53,727 nucleotides of DNA, taken from assembly GCA_023388055.1 (NCBI GenBank), contig JAEWGW010000014.1, positions 1-53,727 on the forward strand, in the 5' to 3' direction. The position numbers and the translations under genes are program-made. The notes beneath the pieces were generated by a model that was given only the letters and a program-made list of their open reading frames with translations, ran no database searches and was not told where the DNA came from. Source of the stretch: Bacillota bacterium. GTDB lineage: Bacteria; Bacillota; Bacilli; Paenibacillales; NBRC-103111. Each line of letters starts with the position of its first letter. Positions within the stretch are counted from its first letter, which is position 1. Shown piece by piece: positions 1 to 8,146 of the stretch.

Positions 1-11
1 GTAGACTTCAT
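1..11 (-). CDS. transposase, first codons only (partial)
   Basis: Only the start codon and the next residues (Met-Lys-Ser) of the left IS copy are inside the window. The start is supported by AGGAGG about 8 nt upstream and by the identical arrangement in the right copy. Family assignment (possibly IS110) is a guess from the first residues. Confidence 0.55.
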
Positions 12-124
12 AGTAAGCGCCTCCTGATGGGTTTTGTAGGGCATCCGACCCGTGATACCCCCATCATACGAGGCGCTCCTGTTTTTGTCCAAGGCCATTT
101 TCTTAGCCTACACAGGAATGTTTA
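1..124 (-). mobile_element. 5' end of an insertion sequence (left copy)
   Basis: These bases are the inverted, diverged counterpart of 53604-53727. The shared sequence begins (reading the minus strand) with TAAACATTCCTGTGTAGG at 124 and runs to a start codon whose ATG is at 11-9, giving MKST before the window ends. A ribosome site (AGGAGG) precedes the ATG. The transposase would therefore read leftwards out of the window. The two copies differ by scattered substitutions and a net 2-nt length change, mostly in the ~30 nt before the ribosome site. The MKST start and a ~110-bp non-coding leader would fit an IS110-type element, but too little of the protein is present to prove the family. Confidence 0.8.
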
Positions 125-141
125 GACCCTCCCGTATGGCG

Positions 142-1830
142 TTAGAGCTGTGCGATGATATCGCCTGCCAGGAGAGACGCAAGGCCGCCGGGGCGCAGCT
201 GTGCTGCCCGGTCCCCGGCAGCGCCGTGCAGGAATACGCCGATGGCGGCCGCTTCACCGGCAGGCAGACCCTGGCCCAGCAGGGAAACGATAAGGCCAGC
301 GAGTACATCCCCTGCCCCGCCGGTGGCCATGCCCGGATTGCCGGTGCTGTTCACATAAGCGCGGCCGTCGGGCAGGGCGGTAACGGTGTTGGCTCCCTTC
401 AGCACCAGCACCACTCCGTGCTTCTTGGCGTAGCGTATGGCCGCGCCGATGCGGTCCTGCTGCACCTGGGCGGTGCGTATGCCAAGAAGACGGGACATTT
501 CACCGGGATGAGGGGTGAGGATAGTTGGCCGGCCTTCGGGAGCTTTCCAGGTGGAAAAGTCGGCTGCTTCTGCCGCCATATTGAGGGCGTCGGCATCCAC
601 CACCAGGGGGCAGCGGGTTTCCTCCCAGACACGCCGCAGCCAGGCGGTGTCGCCTGGCCACCTGCTCAGGCCGGGTCCGATAAGCATGGCGCTGCGGGAG
701 GATGCCAGCTCAACCAGAGCCTGGGGAGGAATGGCAGCCCAGCCGGCTGGCGCAGCTGATGAGCCGGAGTCCGGTACGTCAGCTGCAGCAGCTGTCTGGT
801 CTGGAGTCAGGTGATGGGAAGGTAAAGGCGCTTCTGCCAGTGGCGCCAGCATCAGCTCCGGCGGGCGGTTGACCGCCAGCGGCGTCAGGGAGGCGGGCAA
901 GGCCCAGGTGACCAGGCCGCTGCCGCCCCGCAGCGCGGCCCCTGCCGAGAGCAGACCCGCGCCCATCATGCTGGCGGAGCCAGCGGCCACCAGCACATGG
1001 CCGTAGGTGCCCTTGTGGGTGTCTGCCGCCCGGGGGCGGTGCGGGTCAATGCCCAGGGCCGCTGCCGCGGTTTGGGCGGTGACGTAGCGCACCGGCACCT
1101 TCTCCGTCCGGGCGAGGCTGGTTGGGATCCCGATGGGCGCCACGGCGACCAGTCCGGCGTATTCTGCGCCGGGATACTGCACCAGCCCCCGCTTTAAGAA
1201 GGCCAGGGCCACGGTGGAGAGGGCCCTGATGCAGGGGGCATGGACGGCGCCGGTATCGGCGTCCATGCCACTGGGGATATCGGCTGCCACGATGGGCAGC
1301 CCGCTTGCGTTGGCGGCGCGGATCAACGCCGCATAAGGCTCCCGCGGCGGCCCGGCCGCGCCGGTGCCCAGCAGCGCGTCGATGACGCCGGAGTACCGCT
1401 CCCAGCGGAGCGGTGCTCCAGACGCCGACGCGTCCAGGCAGGGCACGCCGAAGCGGGCGGCGATGGCCGCCTGGGCCGCGGCTTCGCCCTCAAGCTCCGC
1501 GGCGGGCACCGCCAGCGCCACGTCTACGGCCAGGCCCGCCTCCATCAGGTGGCGGGCAGCCGCAAAACCGTCGCCGCCGTTGTTGCCCTTGCCGGCCAGC
1601 ACCAGCCAGCGCTCCCGGCGATGCGCGCTGTCCGCCGCGCCTTGGCTTCTATCGCCTGCCCCCGAACTCCCAAGTCCGCTGCCTCCGCCCCGTTGCGCTG
1701 CCGCGACCCGGAGCACCTCCTGGGCAAGGGCTCTGCCCGCATTCTCCATGAGCACCATCGCCGGGATGCCGATATCCTCGATGGTCAGGCGGTCCAGCCT
1801 GCGCATTTCCTCCGACGTTACTACAAACAT
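142..1830 (-). CDS. nnrD: bifunctional NAD(P)HX epimerase / ADP-dependent NAD(P)HX dehydratase
   Basis: This cytoplasmic repair enzyme restores hydrated NADH and NADPH. The N-terminal ~220 residues match the YjeF_N epimerase fold (SEEMRRLDRLTIEDIGIP near the start, then AGKGNNGGDGFAAARHL). The C-terminal half is the ribokinase-like dehydratase, with the phosphate-loop motif GNPGMATGGAGDVLAG around residues 498-513 and the expected catalytic Asp near 508. The start at 1830 is chosen because AGGGAGG lies 8 nt upstream; an in-frame upstream Met at 1875 lacks such a site and lies among the hairpin repeats. The length of 562 aa is a little longer than usual because of Ala/Gly/Ser-rich stretches near residues 55-75 and 340-365. 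The stop lies only ~18 bp from the left IS end, so the extreme C-terminus could have been trimmed by the insertion. Confidence 0.9.
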   Translation of the reverse strand: MFVVTSEEMRRLDRLTIEDIGIPAMVLMENAGRALAQEVLRVAAAQRGGGSGLGSSGAGDRSQGAADSAHRRERWLVLAGKGNNGGDGFAAARHLMEAGLAVDVALAVPAAELEGEAAAQAAIAARFGVPCLDASASGAPLRWERYSGVIDALLGTGAAGPPREPYAALIRAANASGLPIVAADIPSGMDADTGAVHAPCIRALSTVALAFLKRGLVQYPGAEYAGLVAVAPIGIPTSLARTEKVPVRYVTAQTAAAALGIDPHRPRAADTHKGTYGHVLVAAGSASMMGAGLLSAGAALRGGSGLVTWALPASLTPLAVNRPPELMLAPLAEAPLPSHHLTPDQTAAAADVPDSGSSAAPAGWAAIPPQALVELASSRSAMLIGPGLSRWPGDTAWLRRVWEETRCPLVVDADALNMAAEAADFSTWKAPEGRPTILTPHPGEMSRLLGIRTAQVQQDRIGAAIRYAKKHGVVLVLKGANTVTALPDGRAYVNSTGNPGMATGGAGDVLAGLIVSLLGQGLPAGEAAAIGVFLHGAAGDRAAQLRPGGLASLLAGDIIAQL

Positions 1831-1862
1831 GCTTCCAACCTCCCTAAAAGAATGGTTTTCCG

Positions 1863-2052
1863 ATAACGGAAGCATATTTCCGTTATTTACTCCGGGAGCA
1901 GGAAAAACTGATCATAGCGGAAACCCGTTTCCGTTATTCCGCGAAAAGCGGCCCGCTTGCCGCCTTCCAAACTCAAATAACGGAAAGCCCCTTCCGCTAT
2001 CACGCTTTTTGGCAGCAGCACGGCCTAATTAGCGGAAACCGTATTCCGCTAA
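1863..2052. repeat. array of four 24-nt hairpins
   Basis: Four imperfect palindromes of exactly 24 nt lie at 1863-1886, 1914-1937, 1977-2000 and 2029-2052. Their arms read ATAACGGAA / TTCCGTTAT or ATAGCGGAA / TTCCGCTAT, with R/Y changes that keep pairing. Start-to-start distances are 51, 63 and 52 nt. The sequences between the palindromes are unrelated. No gene is visible here. Confidence 0.85.
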
Positions 2053-2062
2053 CTGTCCCGCA

Positions 2063-2147
2063 CATAGCCAGCCAACGCTCTGCACTATCCTGCTATGCGC
2101 TCATAGCAAGCCAATGCTCTGCACAGTCCCGCTATGCGCACATAGCC
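2063..2147. repeat. 39-bp tandem repeat, two copies plus a partial third
   Basis: Copy 1 (2063-2101) and copy 2 (2102-2140) share CATAGC-AGCCAA-GCTCTGCAC and -CTATGCGC segments. A third start, CATAGCC, follows at 2141. The unit contains the short inverted pair CATAGC/GCTATG. The bases from 2148 to 2246 show nothing I can name. Confidence 0.8.
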
Positions 2148-2246
2148 ACCATCGACCTTTACCAGCCTGTGCTGCGCTCAGCCGCCCTTAGCCTAATCGT
2201 CCAGCCTTCCCGGCCGGAGCTTTCCTCTGCGGAGCCTTACCTCTCT

Positions 2247-3020
2247 TTACCCCATCAGCAGATCCCAGATCTGTTTGCCGATTAAAAGAGTGGTTACTCC
2301 GAGGAACAGCGGCTTCACATAGGTGCTTCCGTTCCTGATGGCCAGCCGGGAGCCGGTTAAGGCTCCGGCGATCATGGCGATGCCCATGGGCAGGCCGTAG
2401 GGGACATTGACCACCCCCAGCGCGAAGAAGGTGGCCAGGCTCCCCAGATTGCTGGCCAGATTCAGCGCCTTGGAGTTGGCGGAGGCTCCGACAAAATCAA
2501 AACCCAGCAGGAGGAACATAAAAATAAGGAAGGAGCCGGTGCCCGGTCCGAAGAAGCCGTCGTAGAAACCCAAGGCCACCGCCCCGCTGATCAGCACAGT
2601 CCGGTTGCGCCTTGTGGCTCCGGCAAAATGACTTTGATTTCCCCAGCTTTTCTTGCATAATGTATAGAGAGTTACCGCGATAAGCATCACCACCACCATT
2701 GGCTTCAAGAAGGTGGCGGGAATCTGCTGGACTGTAAGTGACCCCAGCACCGCTCCTGCCAGCGATAACGGAAACAGCCATGCCACAAGCTTAAAATTCA
2801 TTTTTCCGGAAAAAAGGAAGGAGGCCGAACTGGTCAGCGAGGACATGGTGCCCGCCAGTTTGTTGGTCCCCAAAGCCAGGCCGGGAGGAAGCCCCGCAAA
2901 TAACAGCGCCGGCATGGAAATAAGCCCTCCGCCGCCTACCACGGAATCAATGAAGGCTGCCACGAACCCGGCGCCCACCAAAAACAGCAGCATGTACAAA
3001 TCCGGATGATCCACTACCAT
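2247..3020 (-). CDS. TauE/SafE-family membrane exporter
   Basis: This 257-aa polytopic membrane protein has about eight hydrophobic segments. The N-terminal signature AAFIDSVVGGGGLISMPALL and the repeat-half motif GFYDGFFGPGTGSFL are typical of the TauE/SafE (DUF81) family, whose members export small organic anions such as sulfite or sulfoacetate. The substrate cannot be told from sequence. The start at 3020 is supported by AAAGGAGAG 5-6 nt upstream; an upstream in-frame Met at 3062 has none. It is divergent from map, with only ~74 bp between the two starts. Confidence 0.85.
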   Translation of the reverse strand: MVVDHPDLYMLLFLVGAGFVAAFIDSVVGGGGLISMPALLFAGLPPGLALGTNKLAGTMSSLTSSASFLFSGKMNFKLVAWLFPLSLAGAVLGSLTVQQIPATFLKPMVVVMLIAVTLYTLCKKSWGNQSHFAGATRRNRTVLISGAVALGFYDGFFGPGTGSFLIFMFLLLGFDFVGASANSKALNLASNLGSLATFFALGVVNVPYGLPMGIAMIAGALTGSRLAIRNGSTYVKPLFLGVTTLLIGKQIWDLLMG

Positions 3021-3094
3021 TCTCTCCTTTAATCCATAATTCGCATCCCAAAGCGGTCTCATCCCAGTATAACGAAAAAAAGGAGCCTGCCAAG

Positions 3095-3841
3095 ATGATT
3101 ATTTTGAAGACAAAAGAAGAAATTGAGAAGATGCATGCGGCAGGGCGGATATTGGCCGCCTGCCACCGTGAAATAGAGAAGCTGATCCGCCCCGGAGTCA
3201 CCACCTGGGAGATTGACCAGTTTGCCGAACGCTTCATGAAGGAGAACGGCGCCACACCCGAGCAGAAGGGCTACCACGGCTATAAATATGCCACCTGTGC
3301 TTCGGTTAACGATGTAATCTGCCACGGCTTTCCCAAGCTGGAGCCTCTGGCCGAAGGCGATATTGTTACCATCGATATGGTGGTGAATCTGAACGGCTGG
3401 TTGGCGGATTCCGCCTGGTCCTATCCCGTGGGGAATGTCAGCGAGCAGGGCCTCCGGCTTTTGAAAACCACCAAGGACGCCTTGTACCGGGGGATCGCCA
3501 CGGCGGTAGCCGGCAACCGCATCGGCGATATCTCCAACACCATCCAAACCTTCGCGGAGGCTGAAGGGTATTCCGTCGTCCGGGATTTTATCGGTCACGG
3601 CATCGGCAAGGATATGCATGAGGATCCGGAGGTGCCCCATCACGGACCCAAGGGCAAAGGACCGCGGATCAAGGAAGGGATGGTCTTCACCATCGAACCC
3701 ATGCTGAATACCGGGTCCTACTATGCCAGAGTAGATGCGGACGGCTGGACAGCACGGACCGTGGACGGAGGGTTGTCCGCCCAATACGAGCACACCATTG
3801 CGATTACCGCTCAAGGGCCTTTGATCCTGACGGAGCATTGA
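3095..3841 (+). CDS. map: methionine aminopeptidase, type I
   Basis: This enzyme removes the initiator methionine from nascent proteins in the cytoplasm. The 248 residues give the complete bacterial type I fold with all expected metal and catalytic residues: His77, Asp94, Asp105, His168 (FIGHGIG), Glu201 (TIEPML) and Glu232 (YEHT). AAAGGAG precedes the ATG at 3095. It is not next to adk/secY or ribosomal genes, so it is probably a second, accessory map paralogue, as many Bacilli carry. Downstream, a separate promoter serves the diguanylate cyclase. Confidence 0.95.
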   Translation: MIILKTKEEIEKMHAAGRILAACHREIEKLIRPGVTTWEIDQFAERFMKENGATPEQKGYHGYKYATCASVNDVICHGFPKLEPLAEGDIVTIDMVVNLNGWLADSAWSYPVGNVSEQGLRLLKTTKDALYRGIATAVAGNRIGDISNTIQTFAEAEGYSVVRDFIGHGIGKDMHEDPEVPHHGPKGKGPRIKEGMVFTIEPMLNTGSYYARVDADGWTARTVDGGLSAQYEHTIAITAQGPLILTEH

Positions 3842-3884
3842 TTCGCCGGAGTGGCGGCAGCCGTTACCAAATTGCCGCCGCTGA

Positions 3885-3913
3885 TTGCCGGGGGCAGGTG
3901 CCGACTTTATAAT
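3885..3913 (+). promoter_or_regulatory. sigma-A promoter for the diguanylate cyclase gene
   Basis: TTGCCG (3885-3890) and TATAAT (3908-3913) are separated by exactly 17 bp. The site lies inside the open frame that extends upstream of the GGDEF gene and so argues that translation starts downstream, at 3968. Confidence 0.7.
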
Positions 3914-3967
3914 AGAATAGACACAAGCATCTTGCGCGTTTGCACCAATGAAAAAGTAGGTGAGCCA

Positions 3968-5593
3968 TTGCTGGACCGACTATCTTGCCGCTTAGGACTG
4001 CTCACCCTTAAACAGAGACTCCGGTTTTGGGTCAGCTTGATTATTGTTGTGCTGGGTGCTTTGATTCTCATCAGCACCTCCATAACGGAGGCGCGCTACA
4101 AAACAAGGGAAACACGGCAGCAGCTGAAGGATGCCATCGGCCTGCAAAGCACCTTCATCAACCGCTGGCTGGACAACCACAGCACCCAGATCGGGATCTT
4201 ATCCCACCTTATGTCGGGACGGACCGAAAGCAAGGATGAAATCAGCCGCATGTTCAAATCCTTCATGTCGGAGGAAGGAGAATATACGGCTGTCCTCTAT
4301 GTGGACGCCCGAGGGAAAATTATTGTGGATTCCCAGAGTCCCAACAGCAGCGGGGATGTTTCCGACCGGGACTACTTCAAGGCAGCCAAGGCCGGGAGAA
4401 GCTTAATCACCGATGTGCTGATCAGCAAAAATTCCAGCAAACCCTTCTTGTTTATCTCCTCGCCGATCATGGATGAGAACAAGGTTTTTAGCGGGCTGGT
4501 CTGCGGCGTCATCCATATCGGCATCCTGGAAAAGGTGATGAACCAGTTCGATTTCGGCAATGCCGGGGAGACGTATCTGCTGAACAGAAGCGGTCAGTTC
4601 ATTACCGTTCCTCTTGGGGTGGAGGGGACTCCCCTGAATCTGGTCAACACTTCACCTATTGCGGATCTGGCCCAAACCGGGACCCCCTCCAACAAGGTAT
4701 ATGCCAATTATGCCGGTGAACGGGTAATGGGCCAGTACGGCTGGGTGAAGGACAAGCAGTGGCTGGTTGTGGCCGAAATGAAGCATAGCGACATCTTCAG
4801 GGCCCTCTACACCGATATTCTGTTGATGGCCATCATTGTGTTGGTTATGCTGCTGCTCAGCTTTGTTCTGACCTTCAAGTTTACGGAAGGGCTTCTTCGT
4901 CCCATCGGTCTCCTGTTGCGTGGGACAAGCACGATCCGGGAGGGGGATTATGACTTCCGCATTCCTCCCAACCAATTTGCCTCCGCTCCCGAGGAGCTTC
5001 AACAGCTGTGCGAGAATTTTAACCTTACCGGCAAAAAGCTGAAATCCACCATTCAGATGCTGGAAATGACGGCAGTGGTGGACCAGCTGACGGAGGTGTA
5101 TAACCGCAGGCATATTTTGACTGAAGGCCCGCGCCTTCTGGAAACCTGCATCCGGGCGGGGCAGCCCTGCTCCGTGCTTATGCTTGATATTGATTATTTC
5201 AAGAAGGTGAACGATACCTTCGGCCATCTGGTGGGGGACCGTGTGATTATTCATGCCGCTTCCCTTCTCCTGTCCTGCATCCGCTCCTGCGATATGGTGT
5301 CCCGTTACGGGGGCGAGGAGTTTCTGATCCTGCTTCCCAATGCCCCTGCAGAGGGCGGAGTTGAACTGGGAAACCGGATCCGTCAGGCTTTTATGGAGCA
5401 GCCATACAGGGAGGAGGATATGGAAATCCCTCTGACCGTCAGCATCGGCGTGGCCGATTACCGGAAGGACTACAGCTACGGCACGTCTACGCTGGAGGAC
5501 ATGATATCCCGGGCGGACCAGGCCTTGTACCAAGCCAAACGGATGGGGAGAAACCGGGTGGAGCTGTCGGGACAAGCTGTCTCGCCTATCTAA
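3968..5593 (+). CDS. membrane diguanylate cyclase (Cache-HAMP-GGDEF)
   Basis: The predicted product makes cyclic di-GMP from two GTP in response to an extracellular signal. From the TTG at 3968 (GTAGGTGAG just upstream) it is 541 aa. It has a transmembrane segment near residues 15-36, a dCache-like extracellular domain (including DRDYF), a second transmembrane segment near 275-300, a HAMP linker and a C-terminal GGDEF domain. The active-site motif is GGEEF at 448-452, and an RxxD inhibitory site (RSCD, 439-442) sits the canonical five residues upstream, so the enzyme should be active and feedback-inhibited. The frame stays open to 3851, but a sigma-A promoter lies inside that extension. Confidence 0.9.
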   Translation: MLDRLSCRLGLLTLKQRLRFWVSLIIVVLGALILISTSITEARYKTRETRQQLKDAIGLQSTFINRWLDNHSTQIGILSHLMSGRTESKDEISRMFKSFMSEEGEYTAVLYVDARGKIIVDSQSPNSSGDVSDRDYFKAAKAGRSLITDVLISKNSSKPFLFISSPIMDENKVFSGLVCGVIHIGILEKVMNQFDFGNAGETYLLNRSGQFITVPLGVEGTPLNLVNTSPIADLAQTGTPSNKVYANYAGERVMGQYGWVKDKQWLVVAEMKHSDIFRALYTDILLMAIIVLVMLLLSFVLTFKFTEGLLRPIGLLLRGTSTIREGDYDFRIPPNQFASAPEELQQLCENFNLTGKKLKSTIQMLEMTAVVDQLTEVYNRRHILTEGPRLLETCIRAGQPCSVLMLDIDYFKKVNDTFGHLVGDRVIIHAASLLLSCIRSCDMVSRYGGEEFLILLPNAPAEGGVELGNRIRQAFMEQPYREEDMEIPLTVSIGVADYRKDYSYGTSTLEDMISRADQALYQAKRMGRNRVELSGQAVSPI

Positions 5594-5622
5594 ACAAAAT
5601 TATCTCATTTGGAGGAAACCAC

Positions 5623-6006
5623 ATGATCAAGAAACTGGAGCACATCGGAGTATACGTTCAAAACATGGATGAATCCATCGCCTTTTATACGGAGGTACTG
5701 GGTCTTAGTCTGACGGCACGCAAGCGGCTGGATAACGGAGTGGAGCTTTCGTTTCTTTCCTTTCCCGGCCACCCGGAAACGGAAATTGAGCTGATCGGAC
5801 GAGGCACGGAGGGGATGTCGGACAGTGGCATTGTCCATCATATCGCCTTCACGGTAACGGATATCGAAGCGGAGCTGGAGCGTCTGAAAGGTTTGGGCAT
5901 CCGGCTGTTGGATGAGGAGCCCCGCACCATATTGGGCGGGACCCAGATCGCCTTCTTTTTCGGCCCCAACGGGGAGCGTTTGGAGTTTTTCCAGCCTGCT
6001 CTTTGA
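5623..6006 (+). CDS. VOC/glyoxalase-fold protein
   Basis: This 127-aa protein has the vicinal-oxygen-chelate fold of the glyoxalase I and methylmalonyl-CoA epimerase group. Candidate metal ligands are His7, Glu56, His72 and Glu121 in the expected beta-alpha-beta-beta-beta positions, and the closing motif GPNGERLEFF is typical. GGAGG lies ~8 nt before the ATG. The compact length and the DGVELSFL/ETEIELI pattern resemble lactoylglutathione lyase-like proteins of Bacilli; the true substrate is unknown. It follows the diguanylate cyclase by 29 bp and could be co-transcribed. Confidence 0.85.
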   Translation: MIKKLEHIGVYVQNMDESIAFYTEVLGLSLTARKRLDNGVELSFLSFPGHPETEIELIGRGTEGMSDSGIVHHIAFTVTDIEAELERLKGLGIRLLDEEPRTILGGTQIAFFFGPNGERLEFFQPAL

Positions 6007-6132
6007 CTACACGGGATGGAGAGAATGGGTCAAAAGTTTTCCATCCTGTAATGATGTGAAGGATTCCGGAAAAAAAGGAAGAAATATTAAATAAGAATGT
6101 CCTCCACATTCCCTGAACGGGAGGAAAGACCC

Positions 6133-7677
6133 ATGACCCATTTCATTCGCCGTTGGAAGTCGCCATTTCATTTCTCCGGGTTTATCTCCTGCGTCCTGGT
6201 CCTTGCCAATGGCCTTCTGGCCTCTACAGTGGAGCTGTTTGTCCGTTCCGGATCATTGGACAAGGGTCTGTTTTGGTATTTGGCGTTATCCGATATTTTT
6301 TCTATCGCTGCCCTGATTATCGGGGTTGTGCTTGTCCTGCGTTGGCCGCTTAAATCCGCTGCTGCCGCAAAGCTCTCTTCCTGTCCTGCCTCCGTCCTGT
6401 CCACTGCCGAGAGCGCTGCTGCTGTGGAGCCGGAAAGTTTGGCCGTACCGGAGGTCTCCCCTCATTATCTGGACCTGTCCCTGGGGCAGGATACGGATAC
6501 AGGCGGGCGTTTGCGGGTGGTGGAGAGCTTGAGAAGAGCCAATATTTTTTGGAGCTCCTTGATTGAACACAGCACAGACGCTATCTATCTGACGGATCTG
6601 GACGGCAACATCCAGCGTGCCAATCCGGCCTTTGAGGCGTTGTACGGCTACAGGGAGGAGGAGGTGACCGGCGCATTTCAGCCCTTCCTGCAGGACAAGG
6701 ATGCGCCGGAGTTTCTGGAATTGATCCGCAAGGTCAAGAATGGGGAAGAGGTAAGCGGGTACGAAACCGTCCGGCAAACCAAGGAAGGCAAAGAAATTCA
6801 CGTTAGCCTGACCCTATCCCCCGTACGTCTGGATGATGGGGAGCCCGTTGCGCTGGCAGCTATCTGCCGTAATATTACCGAACGCAAGGAGACGGAGGAG
6901 CTGCTCCGCCGCTCCGAGAAGCTGTCGGTGATCGGCCAGCTTGCCGCCGGTGTGGCCCATGAAATCCGCAATCCTCTGACCACGCTGCGCGGCTTCGTCC
7001 AGCTGTTCAAGCAGCGCCAAACCGGAAACCAGGAATATCTGGATCTGATGCTGGACGAGGTGGAGCGGATCAACTTTATTGTCAGCGAGTTTATCATTCT
7101 CTCCAAGCCCCATCTGAACCAATTCCTGTATAAGGACCCCGGTGAGCTCCTGGAGGATACGCTCCGGGCGCTCCAGCCCCAGTCCCACATGAGCGGTGTG
7201 CGGCTGGAAGCCGGCATTGAGCAGAATTTGCCCCGGATGCTCTGTGAAGAAAATCTTGTGAAGCAGGTGTTTCTGAACATCATCAAAAATGGAATGGAAT
7301 CCATGCCCGAAGGGGGAGTAATGAAGATTGATGCGGCTCTCGAGGGACAGGAGCGGATTAAGTTCCGTTTCATGGACCACGGGTCCGGGATCCCCCCGGA
7401 TATGCTGAGGCGTTTGGGAGAGCCGTTCCTGACCAGCAAGAAGAATGGAACCGGATTGGGAATCATGGTCAGCCAGCAGATCATTGCCAACCATAAGGGG
7501 AGGCTGCATATTACCAGCGAACTGGGCAGGGGCACCTGTGTGGAGATTTTGTTTCCCGTGAATTTCCGCCAGCTGTCCGAGGACCTGGACACAGAGGACT
7601 GCGAGTCCTTGCCCGAAACCAGGGTCACAGTCCAAGCCTGTCCTCCCCATATCACCACCACCGGCAGAGGAAGCTGA
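6133..7677 (+). CDS. PAS-domain sensor histidine kinase (sporulation-kinase type)
   Basis: This is an orphan kinase with no response regulator nearby, as is usual for kinases feeding the Spo0F/Spo0A phosphorelay. The start at 6133 has GGGAGGAAAG 7 nt upstream; an in-frame ATG at 6097 has a poorer site. Two transmembrane helices lie near the N-terminus (about residues 15-35 and 50-75) with almost no extracellular loop. One PAS domain follows (about 135-250), then HisKA with the phospho-acceptor His276 in AAGVAHEIRNPLTTL, then HATPase_c with N-box NIIKNGMES and GTGLGIMVS. Its kinase core closely resembles that of the second PAS kinase at 48511. The role in sporulation is inferred. Confidence 0.88.
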   Translation: MTHFIRRWKSPFHFSGFISCVLVLANGLLASTVELFVRSGSLDKGLFWYLALSDIFSIAALIIGVVLVLRWPLKSAAAAKLSSCPASVLSTAESAAAVEPESLAVPEVSPHYLDLSLGQDTDTGGRLRVVESLRRANIFWSSLIEHSTDAIYLTDLDGNIQRANPAFEALYGYREEEVTGAFQPFLQDKDAPEFLELIRKVKNGEEVSGYETVRQTKEGKEIHVSLTLSPVRLDDGEPVALAAICRNITERKETEELLRRSEKLSVIGQLAAGVAHEIRNPLTTLRGFVQLFKQRQTGNQEYLDLMLDEVERINFIVSEFIILSKPHLNQFLYKDPGELLEDTLRALQPQSHMSGVRLEAGIEQNLPRMLCEENLVKQVFLNIIKNGMESMPEGGVMKIDAALEGQERIKFRFMDHGSGIPPDMLRRLGEPFLTSKKNGTGLGIMVSQQIIANHKGRLHITSELGRGTCVEILFPVNFRQLSEDLDTEDCESLPETRVTVQACPPHITTTGRGS

Positions 7678-7692
7678 CCGGGCGGGAGACGA

Positions 7693-7729
7693 AGAAAGCG
7701 GGCCATGCCGGAGGGCATGCCCGCTTTCT
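7693..7729. terminator. hairpin between convergent genes
   Basis: AGAAAGCGGGC pairs with GCCCGCTTTCT around a short inner stem (ATGCC/GGCAT). There is no long T tract on either side, but it sits between two convergent genes and could serve both. Confidence 0.6.
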
Positions 7730-7739
7730 GCTGTCACGG

Positions 7740-8060
7740 TTACCCGCCGAAGGAATCGCGGAACGCCCGGTTCAGCTCCTCCTCCCCCACATTCCACAAC
7801 GGGGCGATGGAGGGGCTCACTTCCTTTTCCCACCAGTCCGCCAGAGCCTTCCGGTTGCTCCCGTTCTCCACAATCCACAGCAGATTCAGAGCTACCTTCT
7901 TGAAATACAGCTCCTCCGCCTGCTTCAAGGGTTCGGGTGCGATATAGGTTTTCAGCCTTTTGATGGTCCGGTACAGCTCCTTTTGGCAGGAGCGGCGAAT
8001 TTGACGGGCAGTGGGAAGAGGCTTTTCGTGCTTGGCATTGCGCATGGGATTGGTTTGCAT
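7740..8060 (-). CDS. hypothetical protein, 106 aa
   Basis: I do not recognise this small basic, probably helical protein. It has no signal peptide or membrane segment. It contains a KELYRTIKRLKTYIAPEPLK segment and the Trp-rich ADWWEKEVSPSIAPLWN near the C-terminus. The start is uncertain: the ATG at 8060 has GGTGG about 5 nt upstream, with in-frame alternatives at 8081 and 8045. It lies 86 bp downstream of the cupredoxin gene on the same strand and may share its transcript. Confidence 0.6.
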   Translation of the reverse strand: MQTNPMRNAKHEKPLPTARQIRRSCQKELYRTIKRLKTYIAPEPLKQAEELYFKKVALNLLWIVENGSNRKALADWWEKEVSPSIAPLWNVGEEELNRAFRDSFGG

Positions 8061-8146
8061 GGATACCACCAGCCTAATCATATCTTGGAAGACATAAGCA
8101 GTGTATGCGGCGGAGCTCCAATGGGCGACAAACCCTAAGATCTGCT

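Noticed and set aside
1863..2052. Regularly spaced repeats that could suggest a CRISPR array
   Set aside because: The repeats are short hairpins with varying arms, spacing alternates between ~52 and 63 nt, and there are no cas genes.
3851..3967. N-terminal extension of the diguanylate cyclase
   Set aside because: No ribosome site at 3851 and a good sigma-A promoter lies inside it; the TTG at 3968 has a site.
4652..5575. Long open frame on the minus strand opposite the GGDEF gene
   Set aside because: No recognisable protein and no ribosome site; it mirrors the codon structure of the real gene.
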